DNA of 64,000 nucleotides from Chryseobacterium oryzae (GTDB taxonomy: Bacteria > Bacteroidota > Bacteroidia > Flavobacteriales > Weeksellaceae), in assembly GCF_022811665.1 (NCBI RefSeq), contig NZ_CP094529.1, forward strand, positions 1,736,001-1,800,000, written 5' to 3'. Below the pieces are notes generated by a model that was not told where the DNA came from, made no database searches, and was given only the letters and a program-made list of their open reading frames with translations. The position numbers were made by a program, and so were the translations under genes. Shown here piece after piece: positions 50,792 to 59,324 of this stretch. The first letter of the stretch is position 1; every line of letters begins with the position of its first letter.

Positions 50792-51238
50792 ATGAAAAAA
50801 TTAGGCGAATACAGAAAGCTTCTGGAAGTAGATAAAAATGTAACTTTGAAAGAGTTGAAAACCATTTACAGAAATGTAATGAAAGATACGCATCCCGATA
50901 AATTTATTAATGATGAAATCGGTAAGCAACAAGCTGAAGATATGAGCAAATCTGTAATCGAAGCCTATCATTTTTTAGTAAGCATTAATCCTGAAACTCA
51001 GGAAAAATATAAAGAAGAATATACAGAAACCATTACAAAATCTAATATTCAGGATTTTTATTTGGAGAAATCTATTCTTACCGTTCAGCATCTTAACGGA
51101 AATATCTACGAGTACATCGGCGTTCCGAGAAATACTTATATTAAAATGGTGAATTCTGATTCTCCAAGCCGTTTCGCAAGAAGACACATTTATGGCGGGT
51201 TTGTTTACAGAAAAGCAGGCGAAGTAATGGCTGACTAA
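50792..51238 (+). CDS. J-domain protein with C-terminal KTSC domain
   Basis: 148 residues. Residues 5-70 are a DnaJ-like domain (YRKLLEVDKNVTLKELKTIY, then KDTHPDKF with the H-P-D motif that stimulates DnaK, then VIEAYHFLVSINPETQEKYK). Residues 82-145 fit the KTSC domain (YLEKSILTVQHLNGNIYEYI, GVPRNTYIKMVNSDSPSRFA, RRHIYGGFVYRKAG). A J-domain fused to KTSC suggests a chaperone adaptor that delivers a nucleic acid- or protein-bound partner to Hsp70, which is inference. Confidence 0.82.
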   Translation: MKKLGEYRKLLEVDKNVTLKELKTIYRNVMKDTHPDKFINDEIGKQQAEDMSKSVIEAYHFLVSINPETQEKYKEEYTETITKSNIQDFYLEKSILTVQHLNGNIYEYIGVPRNTYIKMVNSDSPSRFARRHIYGGFVYRKAGEVMAD

Positions 51239-51262
51239 TTACTCATCTAAAAAAATATTGAG

Positions 51263-51293
51263 AGCTTCTGGATTAATTCAGGAAGCTTTTTTT
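51263..51293 (+). terminator. Rho-independent terminator after the J-domain gene
   Basis: AGCTTCTG and CAGGAAGCT arms with one bulge, followed by a T-run, 25 bases past the stop. Confidence 0.8.
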
Positions 51294-51363
51294 ATTACTC
51301 AATACTGTTTCTGATTTTTTAAATTGAATTATTCAACTCTTTTTTTTTGCTTTTAATTCTTAA

Positions 51364-51394
51364 TAAAAAAAGTGCACCATTTCTGATGCACTTT
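51364..51394 (-). terminator. Terminator of the efflux operon
   Basis: On the minus strand, AAAGTGCA (51387-51394) pairs with TGCACTTT (51369-51376) and runs into a T-tract, 23 bases after the RND gene stop. Confidence 0.85.
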
Positions 51395-51416
51395 AGGTTA
51401 ATTTAAGGTTGTTATA

Positions 51417-54400
51417 TTAATCTACATGTTTTGGCGTAAAACCATCTTCACTTAATTCTCTGTGTTCATAATCTGCTTTCATTTCTGCTTCATAATCTAC
51501 TTTTTCATCTTTACCCATTCTTCGCAAAATAGAATCGAATAATGAATATACAACAGGAACAATAATTAAGGTTAAGAATAACGATGAAGTTAAACCACCA
51601 ATTACTACCCATGCCAAACCTTTATTCATTTCAGCTCCTGCTCCATTTGCCAAAGCGATAGGCAACATCCCGAAAATCATGGCAATTGTTGTCATTAAAA
51701 TCGGACGAAGACGTGCATGGTTTGCCTGAATTAAAGCATCATGGGTGTCTGCTCCAGCAGCTTTTCTGGAGTTGGTAAAATCTACAATTAAAATTGCGTT
51801 CTTAGCAACCAGACCAATCAACATAATCATTCCTAACATGGTAAAAATATTCAGTGAGTTGGCTGTTAATGCAAGAATTACCATAACACCAATCATCGCC
51901 AGAGGAATAGAGAATAAAACGACGAAAGGATATACAAAACTGTCATACAGCGAAACCATTACAAGATATACCAATACTACTGCCGCTAATAATGCAATCC
52001 CTAAAGTTCCAAATCCTTCCTGCTGATTTTCCATATCACCGCTCCAGATATATTCTACTCCAGCCGGTTTCTTACCACTGTTCATAAATTTTGCCGACCA
52101 TTCGTTGGCAACATCTCCTACCGGTCTACCCACTGCTTTAGCTTTAACTTTTACCGAAGGAGATTTATCTCTTCTTTCTAGTAAACTAGGTCCTGAACCC
52201 ATTTTAACCTCAGCAAACTGACTTAATCTCACCTGCTCTCCGCGAGGATTGGTAAACATTAAATTTTTAACATCATCAATAGACTGTCTGTTCGCATCGC
52301 CAAATCTGATGTTGATATCATATTCATATTCTCCCGCTCTGAATTTACCATCTGTATTTCCGTTAAAAGCAGTCTGCATCGTTTGTCCGACAGCCGATAG
52401 ATTAAGCCCTAAAGAAGCCATTTTATCTCTGTCGATATTTACCTGAACTTCCGGGCTACCAGAATCTGTAGACAATTCTGCATCTACCGCACCAGGAACT
52501 TTTTTAAGTAAATCTAAAATTCTTGTTGCTTCTTTTACAGCAGTCTCGTTATCCGGAGCAGTTACTACCATTTCGATAGGTGCATTTTCTGCACCCATAA
52601 TACCAATTGGAGCTGTTTTAAATTCTACCCCGGTAAATTTCTCTTCTAATGTTCTTTTTACTTTTGCAGCCTTAATATCTGTACTCTCAGAACGTTCAGA
52701 CTTATCTGTAAGATTTACCTGAACTTCAGATTGATAAGTAGTTGCCTGTGCACCTCCAAAACCTGTAGATTGCTGACCAACAGTGGTAATAAGATCTACA
52801 ACATCTTTATCATTTCTTAAAAATCTTTCCACTTCCAGAGTCAGTTGATTGGTTTTTTCGATGGTTGCATCTTTTGGAAGTTCCATCTGTACTAAAAACT
52901 GACCACGGTCTGTTTTAGGGAAAAATTCTCCCCCAATAAATCCGAATGCCACCAACATGAAAGATCCTACCAACAAAACAAATGTAATTACTACAGTAGA
53001 AATTCTTCTTAAAGTGGTTTTTAGACACCATTCAAGAATACCGGTGATCCAATGAGTAAACTTATCAATTAAACCTTCAAACCAAAGTATGAATTTCTCG
53101 AACCAGTTTTTTCCTGTTAAATGTTCCAGCTTACCAAATCTTGATGACAACCAAGGAATAATGGTAAACGAAGCCAATAAAGATAACATGGTTGCAATAA
53201 CTACCGTGACGCAGAATTGTGCTAAAATATTGGCTACAAGACCAGAACTCATCGCAATCGGAAGGAATACCACCACAATTACCAATGTAATTGCCGCTAC
53301 GGTAAAACCAATTTCCGAAGCACCGTCATAGGCAGCTCTAATTTTGCTTTTACCCATTTCCATGTGTCGGTAAATGTTTTCGAGTACCACAATGGCATCA
53401 TCCACCAAAATACCAACTACAAGAGAAAGTCCCAGTAAACTCATCAAATTCAGCGTATATCCCATAAGATTCATTCCGATAAATGTTGCTACCAACGAAG
53501 CAGGAATGGATATCATTACGATAAATGCATTTCTGATACTGTGTAAGAACAGCAACATTACGATTGCCACCAAAATAATCGCCAAAAACAAGTCAAAAAT
53601 TACGTGGTTGGCAGATTCTAAGGTAAAATCTGTTGTATCGTTTACCACTTTTACTTTTACGCCCTGATTTTTGTAGGTTTCCTGAACACTCTGAATTGTT
53701 TTCTGAATGCTTTCTGAAACGGTAACCGCATTGGCATCAGACTGTTTCTTAACCTGCATTAAAATAGTAGGAAGCTGGTTGAATCTGGCTACTTTTTCAA
53801 CATCTTTCTGAGAATCGAAAACAGTTGCAATATCTGAAAGACGAACCTGTGCTCCGTTTTTATTGGAAACTACGAGATTGTTCATTTCAGCAACAGACTT
53901 ATATTTCCCAGATAATCTAATGGTAGATTTTGAGGTTCTTGTCTTTAAACTTCCGGTAGGAAAATCTAAATTCGAAGATAAAATTGCCTGCTGTACATCA
54001 CCTATTGAAAGACCATAACCCTGTAACTTTTTTTCATCCAGATTTACCTGAATTTCTCTTTCCTGTCCTCCGACAAGATCAACTTTAGCTACCCCATTCA
54101 CACGGGAAAAAATAGGCTCAATTTTTTTGTCTAAAAGATCATAAAGTTCTTTGTTATTCAGTTTATCCGAAGAAATACTCATGGTGATAATCGGTAAATC
54201 ATCTAAAGAGAATTTGTTAAGCGAAGGTGCCTTAACATCATCCGGAAGATCTGCCTGAATAGCATTTACTTTTCTTTGAGCATCATTTAGAGCATAATTT
54301 ACGTCTGCTCCATTATTCAGCTGAACCATGATAACCGATAAACTCTCAAACGAAGAAGATTCTACCTTTTTTACGTTTTCCAGAGAACCTACCGCATCTT

Positions 54401-54602
54401 CAATTTTTCGGGTCACCGAAGTTTCTACTTCCGCAGGAGAAGCTCCCGGATAAATGGTAGAAATTGTAACCATATTGGTTTCGAATTTCGGGATCAGCTC
54501 GTACCCCATCATGGAGTAACTTAAGATACCTCCCAACGTAAGAATCGTAAACAATACGATTACTATGGAAGGTCTTTTTATTGATATTTCTGCTAACTTC
54601 AT
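51417..54602 (-). CDS. RND multidrug efflux pump, inner-membrane transporter (HAE1-like)
   Basis: 1061 residues, 12 membrane segments in the RND pattern (one, large periplasmic loop, five plus one, second large loop, five). Signature stretches: SIKRPSIVIVLFTILTLGGI at the N-terminus, GASPAEVETSVTRKIEDAVG, LGLSLVVGILVDDAIVVLEN with the paired Asp of the proton relay in helix 4, and LGMIMLIGLVAKNAILIVDF in the second half. Proton-driven export of amphiphilic compounds. Last gene of the tetR-tolC-mfp-rnd operon; 7 bases separate it from the MFP gene. Confidence 0.94.
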   Translation of the reverse strand: MKLAEISIKRPSIVIVLFTILTLGGILSYSMMGYELIPKFETNMVTISTIYPGASPAEVETSVTRKIEDAVGSLENVKKVESSSFESLSVIMVQLNNGADVNYALNDAQRKVNAIQADLPDDVKAPSLNKFSLDDLPIITMSISSDKLNNKELYDLLDKKIEPIFSRVNGVAKVDLVGGQEREIQVNLDEKKLQGYGLSIGDVQQAILSSNLDFPTGSLKTRTSKSTIRLSGKYKSVAEMNNLVVSNKNGAQVRLSDIATVFDSQKDVEKVARFNQLPTILMQVKKQSDANAVTVSESIQKTIQSVQETYKNQGVKVKVVNDTTDFTLESANHVIFDLFLAIILVAIVMLLFLHSIRNAFIVMISIPASLVATFIGMNLMGYTLNLMSLLGLSLVVGILVDDAIVVLENIYRHMEMGKSKIRAAYDGASEIGFTVAAITLVIVVVFLPIAMSSGLVANILAQFCVTVVIATMLSLLASFTIIPWLSSRFGKLEHLTGKNWFEKFILWFEGLIDKFTHWITGILEWCLKTTLRRISTVVITFVLLVGSFMLVAFGFIGGEFFPKTDRGQFLVQMELPKDATIEKTNQLTLEVERFLRNDKDVVDLITTVGQQSTGFGGAQATTYQSEVQVNLTDKSERSESTDIKAAKVKRTLEEKFTGVEFKTAPIGIMGAENAPIEMVVTAPDNETAVKEATRILDLLKKVPGAVDAELSTDSGSPEVQVNIDRDKMASLGLNLSAVGQTMQTAFNGNTDGKFRAGEYEYDINIRFGDANRQSIDDVKNLMFTNPRGEQVRLSQFAEVKMGSGPSLLERRDKSPSVKVKAKAVGRPVGDVANEWSAKFMNSGKKPAGVEYIWSGDMENQQEGFGTLGIALLAAVVLVYLVMVSLYDSFVYPFVVLFSIPLAMIGVMVILALTANSLNIFTMLGMIMLIGLVAKNAILIVDFTNSRKAAGADTHDALIQANHARLRPILMTTIAMIFGMLPIALANGAGAEMNKGLAWVVIGGLTSSLFLTLIIVPVVYSLFDSILRRMGKDEKVDYEAEMKADYEHRELSEDGFTPKHVD

Positions 54603-54609
54603 CGGTTTT

Positions 54610-55671
54610 CTACTTTACAATATTTACTTTAGCTCCGTTATCCAGATTAATCTGTCCGCTGGTTACTACTTTTTCTCCACCATTCAAACCGCTCAATACC
54701 TGAACTTTATCTCCAAAAACTTTCCCGGTTGTTACTTTAATTAATTTTGCAACCCCATTCTGAACAATAAACAACTGCCCGGAACTCACACCATTTACGA
54801 AAGCTTCTGCAGGCACAGTAAGTATATTTTGAGTTTCTGCACCGTTGTTGGTTTTAAATATTGCAGTAGCATACATCCCGGCTTTTAGATTTCCTCTGTT
54901 AGGCACTTCAATTTCTACAGGAAAATTTAAAGATGCATCACTTTTAGGAGCGATAAATGTAATTCTTCCACTGAAAGAATCTTCAGGCAATACATTTACA
55001 TTAATCGGCACTACCTGACCTAAAGAAATTTTCCCGATTTGGCTTTCGTCTACCAAAACAGAAAGTTTAAGGGTATTGATGTTGACAATTTCGAACAAAG
55101 GCGTTCCCGGAGAAACTACACTCCCAGGTTCTACCATTCTTTTATTGATGGTTCCGCTAATACCGGCTCTTATACTGGTATCATTTACTCTTACGCCTTG
55201 TGCTCTAATTGCCGCCTGAGCATTTTTAAGCTGTAATCTTGAATTATCAAGCTGTTGTTTAGTAACACCTCCTGTTTTAAAGGCATTTTCATAACGCTGA
55301 TTATCTATAATTGCATTTTGAAGGTTATTTTGAGCTTGAGAAACATCTACTTCAATAGCATCTCTTTTAATGGTTGCCAAAACCTGCCCTGCTCCTACTC
55401 TTGCTCCTTCTTTTACCATTACGCTTACAATACGTCCTGCTATTTCTGCAGACTGATTCATTTCCTGTTTCGGAATAAATGTTCCGTTCGCAGAATAATC
55501 TGTATTGATGTTTTCTCTGGTAACATCTACCACATTCACGTTGATTTTATCTACCTGCTTTGCAACTTCTTTTACTTCTGTCTTCTGTTGCTTTTTGTTA
55601 TCTGCGATTTTGTATCCTGCCAAACCTATTAAAACAGCAGCTACAATAATGTATATTAAAGATTTTTTCAT
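54610..55671 (-). CDS. RND efflux periplasmic adaptor (membrane fusion protein)
   Basis: 353 residues. N-terminal membrane anchor/signal (LIYIIVAAVLIGLAGYKI), lipoyl-like halves (AEIAGRIVSVMVKEGARVGA and VSPGTPLFEIVNINTLKLSV), a coiled-coil hairpin between them (IDNQRYENAFKTGGVTKQQL, LDNSRLQLKNAQAAIRAQGV), then beta-barrel and membrane-proximal domains. Links the RND pump to the outer-membrane channel. Same operon, 8 bases from the channel gene. Confidence 0.92.
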   Translation of the reverse strand: MKKSLIYIIVAAVLIGLAGYKIADNKKQQKTEVKEVAKQVDKINVNVVDVTRENINTDYSANGTFIPKQEMNQSAEIAGRIVSVMVKEGARVGAGQVLATIKRDAIEVDVSQAQNNLQNAIIDNQRYENAFKTGGVTKQQLDNSRLQLKNAQAAIRAQGVRVNDTSIRAGISGTINKRMVEPGSVVSPGTPLFEIVNINTLKLSVLVDESQIGKISLGQVVPINVNVLPEDSFSGRITFIAPKSDASLNFPVEIEVPNRGNLKAGMYATAIFKTNNGAETQNILTVPAEAFVNGVSSGQLFIVQNGVAKLIKVTTGKVFGDKVQVLSGLNGGEKVVTSGQINLDNGAKVNIVK

Positions 55672-55678
55672 AACTTAA

Positions 55679-57031
55679 TTATGGGTTTTGTAGTGTATTG
55701 AGTTCTCCTTTAGCTTTTATTAATTTAATTTCTGCCTGTTTATAATCCAGCAATGCATTGGCATAATTCTGTTTTGCCTGTGTAAGTGCATTTTCGGTAT
55801 CTAAAACTTCGGTAAGTGGTGCAAGACCGTACTGATAGTTTGCCTGCGTATCTTTCTGAACTTTTTCTGCAAGAGTTACATTATTTTTCATGCTCTCAAT
55901 ATTAATGAGTGCATTTTCTATATTGGTAACCGCATTTTTATAATCCAGATTAAGGCTTTGTTGAGTATTTTGAATATCCTGATCCAAATCCTGAATATCT
56001 ATTTCAGTCTGCTGAATTTTAGATTTTGTAGCTCCACCTGTAAATATTGGAATATTAATATTTAAACCTATTGCAGAATAATCGCTCCACAAAACACCAT
56101 TGTTAAAGCCGTTGGTAAGAGGAAATTTAGAACCCATTCCTGCCCATCCGTAATTTGCCTGCAATGCTACAGTAGGATAAAGATATGCTTCGGTTGCTTT
56201 TTTATTGAAAACCAAAAGTTCTCTGTTTTTATTCAAAACTTTAAGTTCTGTTCTGTTGTCTAGATTTACAGCACTTTCTAAAAGTTGTGGTTTTGGTTCA
56301 ATAGATTTTTCTTCAACTTCAATTGCAGTATCAATAGGTATTCCCATGTAAAACTTCAATGCATTTTTCGAAAGCTCAACTGCATTAATTAACTGCTGTC
56401 TGCTAGAACCTATATTGGTAAGCTGTACGTTGGTTCTATCTAAATCTATCGCTTTTGCCAAGCCATTATCCACAAGACTTTTAATAACGTTTCTTACTTT
56501 TTCTGTATTGGCATAGCTTGCCTTAATGGTTTTCAGATTTTCTTCCTGTACAAAAACCTGATAATAAGCAGTTGCTACATTTTCGATGAGCTGTTCGTTG
56601 GTAAGCTGAGCATTTAAAATATAAAATTCTCTTGTAGATTTGGCAGCTTTAAGACCTGTGAAAACTCTTTGGTCGAAAATATTCTGATGAAGCTGAACGG
56701 CAGCCTGCGAAACCCAAGGCTGCCCCAATTGAGCTCTCATTCTTTGTCCGCTAAATTCAAGAAGCGATTCCTGAATTATGGGGTTATAAGTTAAACCCGC
56801 AGTCGCACTAATTTGCGGTAACGCTCCGGCTCTAGCTTCATTAATTTTGTACTCAGCTTTTTTTATCTGCAGTGCAGCTTTTTTAGCTTCAGCTTTATTT
56901 TCAAGAGCCTGTTTTATGGCTTCCTGCAAAGAAATCTGCTGTTGTGCAAATAAAGAAGAAGAGGTAAACAACATAAATGCAGCAGCAACTCCCATTTTGA
57001 GTTTTTTAGCAGTTATACGTTTTCTGTTCAT
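55679..57031 (-). CDS. TolC-like outer membrane efflux channel
   Basis: 450 residues. Signal peptide (MGVAAAFMLFTSSSLFAQ), then the two-fold OEP pattern of long coiled coils and short strands: QALENKAEAKKAALQIKKAE, INEARAGALPQISATAGLTY, VFVQEENLKTIKASYANTEK, and in the second half QDIQNTQQSLNLDYKNAVTN and ALTQAKQNYANALLDYKQAE. Forms the outer-membrane exit duct of the pump. Slightly odd start: KRITAKKLKMGVAAA; a shorter start at the internal Met would also give a signal peptide. Confidence 0.93.
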   Translation of the reverse strand: MNRKRITAKKLKMGVAAAFMLFTSSSLFAQQQISLQEAIKQALENKAEAKKAALQIKKAEYKINEARAGALPQISATAGLTYNPIIQESLLEFSGQRMRAQLGQPWVSQAAVQLHQNIFDQRVFTGLKAAKSTREFYILNAQLTNEQLIENVATAYYQVFVQEENLKTIKASYANTEKVRNVIKSLVDNGLAKAIDLDRTNVQLTNIGSSRQQLINAVELSKNALKFYMGIPIDTAIEVEEKSIEPKPQLLESAVNLDNRTELKVLNKNRELLVFNKKATEAYLYPTVALQANYGWAGMGSKFPLTNGFNNGVLWSDYSAIGLNINIPIFTGGATKSKIQQTEIDIQDLDQDIQNTQQSLNLDYKNAVTNIENALINIESMKNNVTLAEKVQKDTQANYQYGLAPLTEVLDTENALTQAKQNYANALLDYKQAEIKLIKAKGELNTLQNP

Positions 57032-57101
57032 AATTTATATTTCGTTTATTATTTTAATGTTATTGTTAAAAGACGGCGTAAACCAGCATTTACTTTAAAA
57101 A

Positions 57102-57695
57102 TTATTTTTTAAAAAGCATGTTGATAATTATTTCCCGACGTTCAGATATTATTTTATTGAATTCGTCTTCGTTAATCATCAAATTCTCCATCAATAAAGG
57201 TCTTACTGCACTTGGGAAAACCAAAAGAGAAATCATGTTGATAATAAACTGAATAGGTGACATTTTTTCTATATTCCCTTTATCCATTTCTAATTCAATA
57301 TCGTTGTATAGCTTTTTAAGATCTTCTTCCTCAATATCTTTCTGATGGCAAGTTCCCTTGTTGAGCTGCGAAACAATGTACGTTTCCAAGTAAGGATATT
57401 TTAAACTTGCAGAAAGACTACTTTCTATAAACTGGCTTATTTTCTGTTTAAAAGGAAGATCAGAATTCATAATAATTTCCGATTTTTCTTTATCCACACG
57501 TTCTGCTTCATCAAAAACTATCTGAATAAGATTATCTCTGGATCTGAAATAATAATTAATCAGCGTTCTGTTAACCCCCGCTTCATCGGCAATCTCCTGA
57601 GTTGTTGCATTAAATTTTCCCTGTACAAAAAATAAATTCTTCGCAGTTTCTTTAATTAACTCCTGAGTTTGTTCCTTTTTAGTAAGATTTGACAT
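57102..57695 (-). CDS. TetR-family repressor of the efflux operon
   Basis: 197 residues. N-terminal helix-turn-helix: LIKETAKNLFFVQGKFNATT, TQEIADEAGVNRTLINYYF with R-S-R-D-N-L following, the standard TetR fold. The C-terminal 140 residues are a helical ligand-binding and dimer domain. It is the first gene of the operon it presumably controls; two identical palindromes flank its promoter. Ligand unknown, probably a pump substrate. Confidence 0.92.
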   Translation of the reverse strand: MSNLTKKEQTQELIKETAKNLFFVQGKFNATTQEIADEAGVNRTLINYYFRSRDNLIQIVFDEAERVDKEKSEIIMNSDLPFKQKISQFIESSLSASLKYPYLETYIVSQLNKGTCHQKDIEEEDLKKLYNDIELEMDKGNIEKMSPIQFIINMISLLVFPSAVRPLLMENLMINEDEFNKIISERREIIINMLFKK

Positions 57696-57697
57696 TT

Positions 57698-57758
57698 TTG
57701 TTAAACAAATTTGTGCAAATTTATATCAAACAAATGTTTTGACAAAATTGTTAAACAA
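57698..57758 (-). promoter_or_regulatory. Promoter and paired operators of the tetR-efflux operon
   Basis: On the minus strand TTTTG (57743-57747), 19 bases, TAAATTTG (57716-57723): a full Bacteroidota-type promoter. The 11-base palindrome TTGTTAAACAA (central base A/T) occurs at 57698-57708 and again at 57748-57758, one between promoter and ATG, one just upstream of -33, centres 50 bases apart. Best explained as two TetR binding sites. Confidence 0.8.
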
Positions 57759-57832
57759 AATAATTAAAATTAAAACTATGATATGCATCATATTTTTAAT
57801 TGATATTGAATCGAAACTTGAAAAATTAACGC

Positions 57833-57858
57833 AAAAAAAACGGACAAATTTTGTCCGC
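57833..57858 (-). terminator. Terminator of the CvfB-like gene
   Basis: CGGACAAA (57841-57848) and TTTGTCCG (57850-57857) form the stem, followed on the minus strand by eight T (57833-57840). Confidence 0.88.
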
Positions 57859-58683
57859 TTATAATAATCTTATTTTATCTTCGAGTATATCGATAATTTT
57901 ATCTTTGTAAAGTCCGCCAATGGCTTTTTTAAAATTCTTTTTACTCATCTGAACTTCATCTTTAATTTCTTCCGGCGAAGATTTGTCGGACAAATGAAGC
58001 AATCCAAAATTTTCTTCAAGCTTATCTAAAATTTTCTGTTTAAATTCATCAATATTTTCAAAACCTTCAGGCTGCAACGACACATCTATTTTGCCATCTT
58101 CCCGAATCGTTTTAATATATCCCGATTCCTCAGAAAGCGGATAAATCTTTTTAAACACATCCGAACTGTAAATTAGTCCTATATATTTTTTGTTAATCAC
58201 CACATTCCATCCCAGTTCACTTTCATTCATCATAATTAAATCTACTTTGTCTCCTTTTTGAAATGGAAGATTTTCATACTGAGGATTTCTCTTGAACTTT
58301 GTAGTACCGGTAATAAGCTCCAAATCTTCATCTACATACAAGTAAACCAAATATCTTTTTCCTTCGATAATTTTGGTTTTTTGCTGTTTGTAAGGAATAA
58401 AAAGGTCTTTAATAATTCCCCAATCCATAAAAGCACCGCTTGGAAGACTTTGCACACAATTCATTACCGCATACTCTCCTACTTCTGCCAAAGGAATTTC
58501 GGTGGTTGCTTTCAGTTTATTGTCGTCCTGAAAAATAAAAACTTCAATCTCCTCTCCGATTTCTTTTTCTTCATCAATAAAAATTTTAGACAGAAAAGCC
58601 TTTTCTCCTGTAGCATCTTCCAAGATCCATCCTGAATTGTTTTTTTCTGAAATTTTTAAAGTCTGAGTTTTTCCGGGTTGCAT
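57859..58683 (-). CDS. cvfB: CvfB-like S1 RNA-binding protein
   Basis: 274 residues: three S1-type beta-barrels and a C-terminal winged helix, as in CvfB/YitL. Key stretches: LKISEKNNSGWILEDATGEK in barrel 1, VQSLPSGAFMDWGIIKDLFI then PYKQQ in barrel 2, GWNVVINKKYIGLIYSSDVF in barrel 3, and the winged helix SPEEIKDEVQMSKKNFKKAI. CvfB binds RNA and influences virulence genes in staphylococci; the role here is unknown. A promoter -7 element TACCTTTG lies just upstream. Confidence 0.9.
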   Translation of the reverse strand: MQPGKTQTLKISEKNNSGWILEDATGEKAFLSKIFIDEEKEIGEEIEVFIFQDDNKLKATTEIPLAEVGEYAVMNCVQSLPSGAFMDWGIIKDLFIPYKQQKTKIIEGKRYLVYLYVDEDLELITGTTKFKRNPQYENLPFQKGDKVDLIMMNESELGWNVVINKKYIGLIYSSDVFKKIYPLSEESGYIKTIREDGKIDVSLQPEGFENIDEFKQKILDKLEENFGLLHLSDKSSPEEIKDEVQMSKKNFKKAIGGLYKDKIIDILEDKIRLL

Positions 58684-58702
58684 TGATGATTGATTTAGTT
58701 GG

Positions 58703-58710
58703 CAAAGGTA
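58703..58710 (-). promoter_or_regulatory. -7 promoter element of the CvfB-like gene
   Basis: Reads TACCTTTG on the minus strand, fitting TAnnTTTG, 20 bases before the ATG. Confidence 0.6.
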
Positions 58711-58768
58711 AGAAAATTAGTTGGAGCAGATGAATTAGAGAAAAATTCGGAATTGATTAAAAAAAAAT

Positions 58769-59251
58769 TTACTTGTATTGTTTTAAATCATTAATGAGAT
58801 CCAAAGATTCTCGAACATAATCGGGATTTTCTTCTCCGTCTTCATTTCCTGTTTTTTTATATAATTTAAAATTCATAAAATAGAATCTTTTCTCCGACAC
58901 CAATTTAGGGTTAATTACCTCCGCATTTTCTCCTCTTGTTAAATATCTTTTTTCATAAACAAAAATTATTTGATTTTTTTCTGAGAAAAAATATTGGGTA
59001 ATAACATTCCAGACAGATAAACCCACAAAATACTCCATCTTTCTAAGTTTTCCATTTTTGTAGAAGCCTTTAAGTTCAATTCCGCTGTCGGTTACCACAG
59101 ATTTATTTAAATAATAGGAATATGGAACTGTTTTAATCTTAAAATCTTTAGTTTTATTAATAGATTGTACCATATTTTTAATTTCATTCATACTTTGTCC
59201 GAAAGTAAATCCAGAAACAGAAATAAGTAAAAACAGAAGTAAATTTTTCAT
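58769..59251 (-). CDS. Exported protein, unknown function
   Basis: 160 residues. Signal peptide (LLLFLLISVSGFTFGQ), then a strand-dominated body (YSYYLNKSVVTDSGIELKGF, YFVGLSVWNVITQYFFSEKN, FVYEKRYLTRG) with a helical C-terminus (ESLDLINDLKQYK). Resembles small periplasmic domains of this phylum. No family recognised. Confidence 0.75.
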   Translation of the reverse strand: MKNLLLFLLISVSGFTFGQSMNEIKNMVQSINKTKDFKIKTVPYSYYLNKSVVTDSGIELKGFYKNGKLRKMEYFVGLSVWNVITQYFFSEKNQIIFVYEKRYLTRGENAEVINPKLVSEKRFYFMNFKLYKKTGNEDGEENPDYVRESLDLINDLKQYK

Positions 59252-59271
59252 TGAATTTTAAAATAAACTGC

Positions 59272-59298
59272 AAAAAAAGAGAGACCAAAGCCTCTCTT
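59272..59298 (-). terminator. Terminator of the lpdA gene
   Basis: On the minus strand AGAGAG (59292-59297) and CTCTCT (59278-59283) around GCTTTGGT, then a run of T. 27 bases past the stop. Confidence 0.8.
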
Positions 59299-59324
59299 CG
59301 TAATATTATAAAATCTTATTGAGA

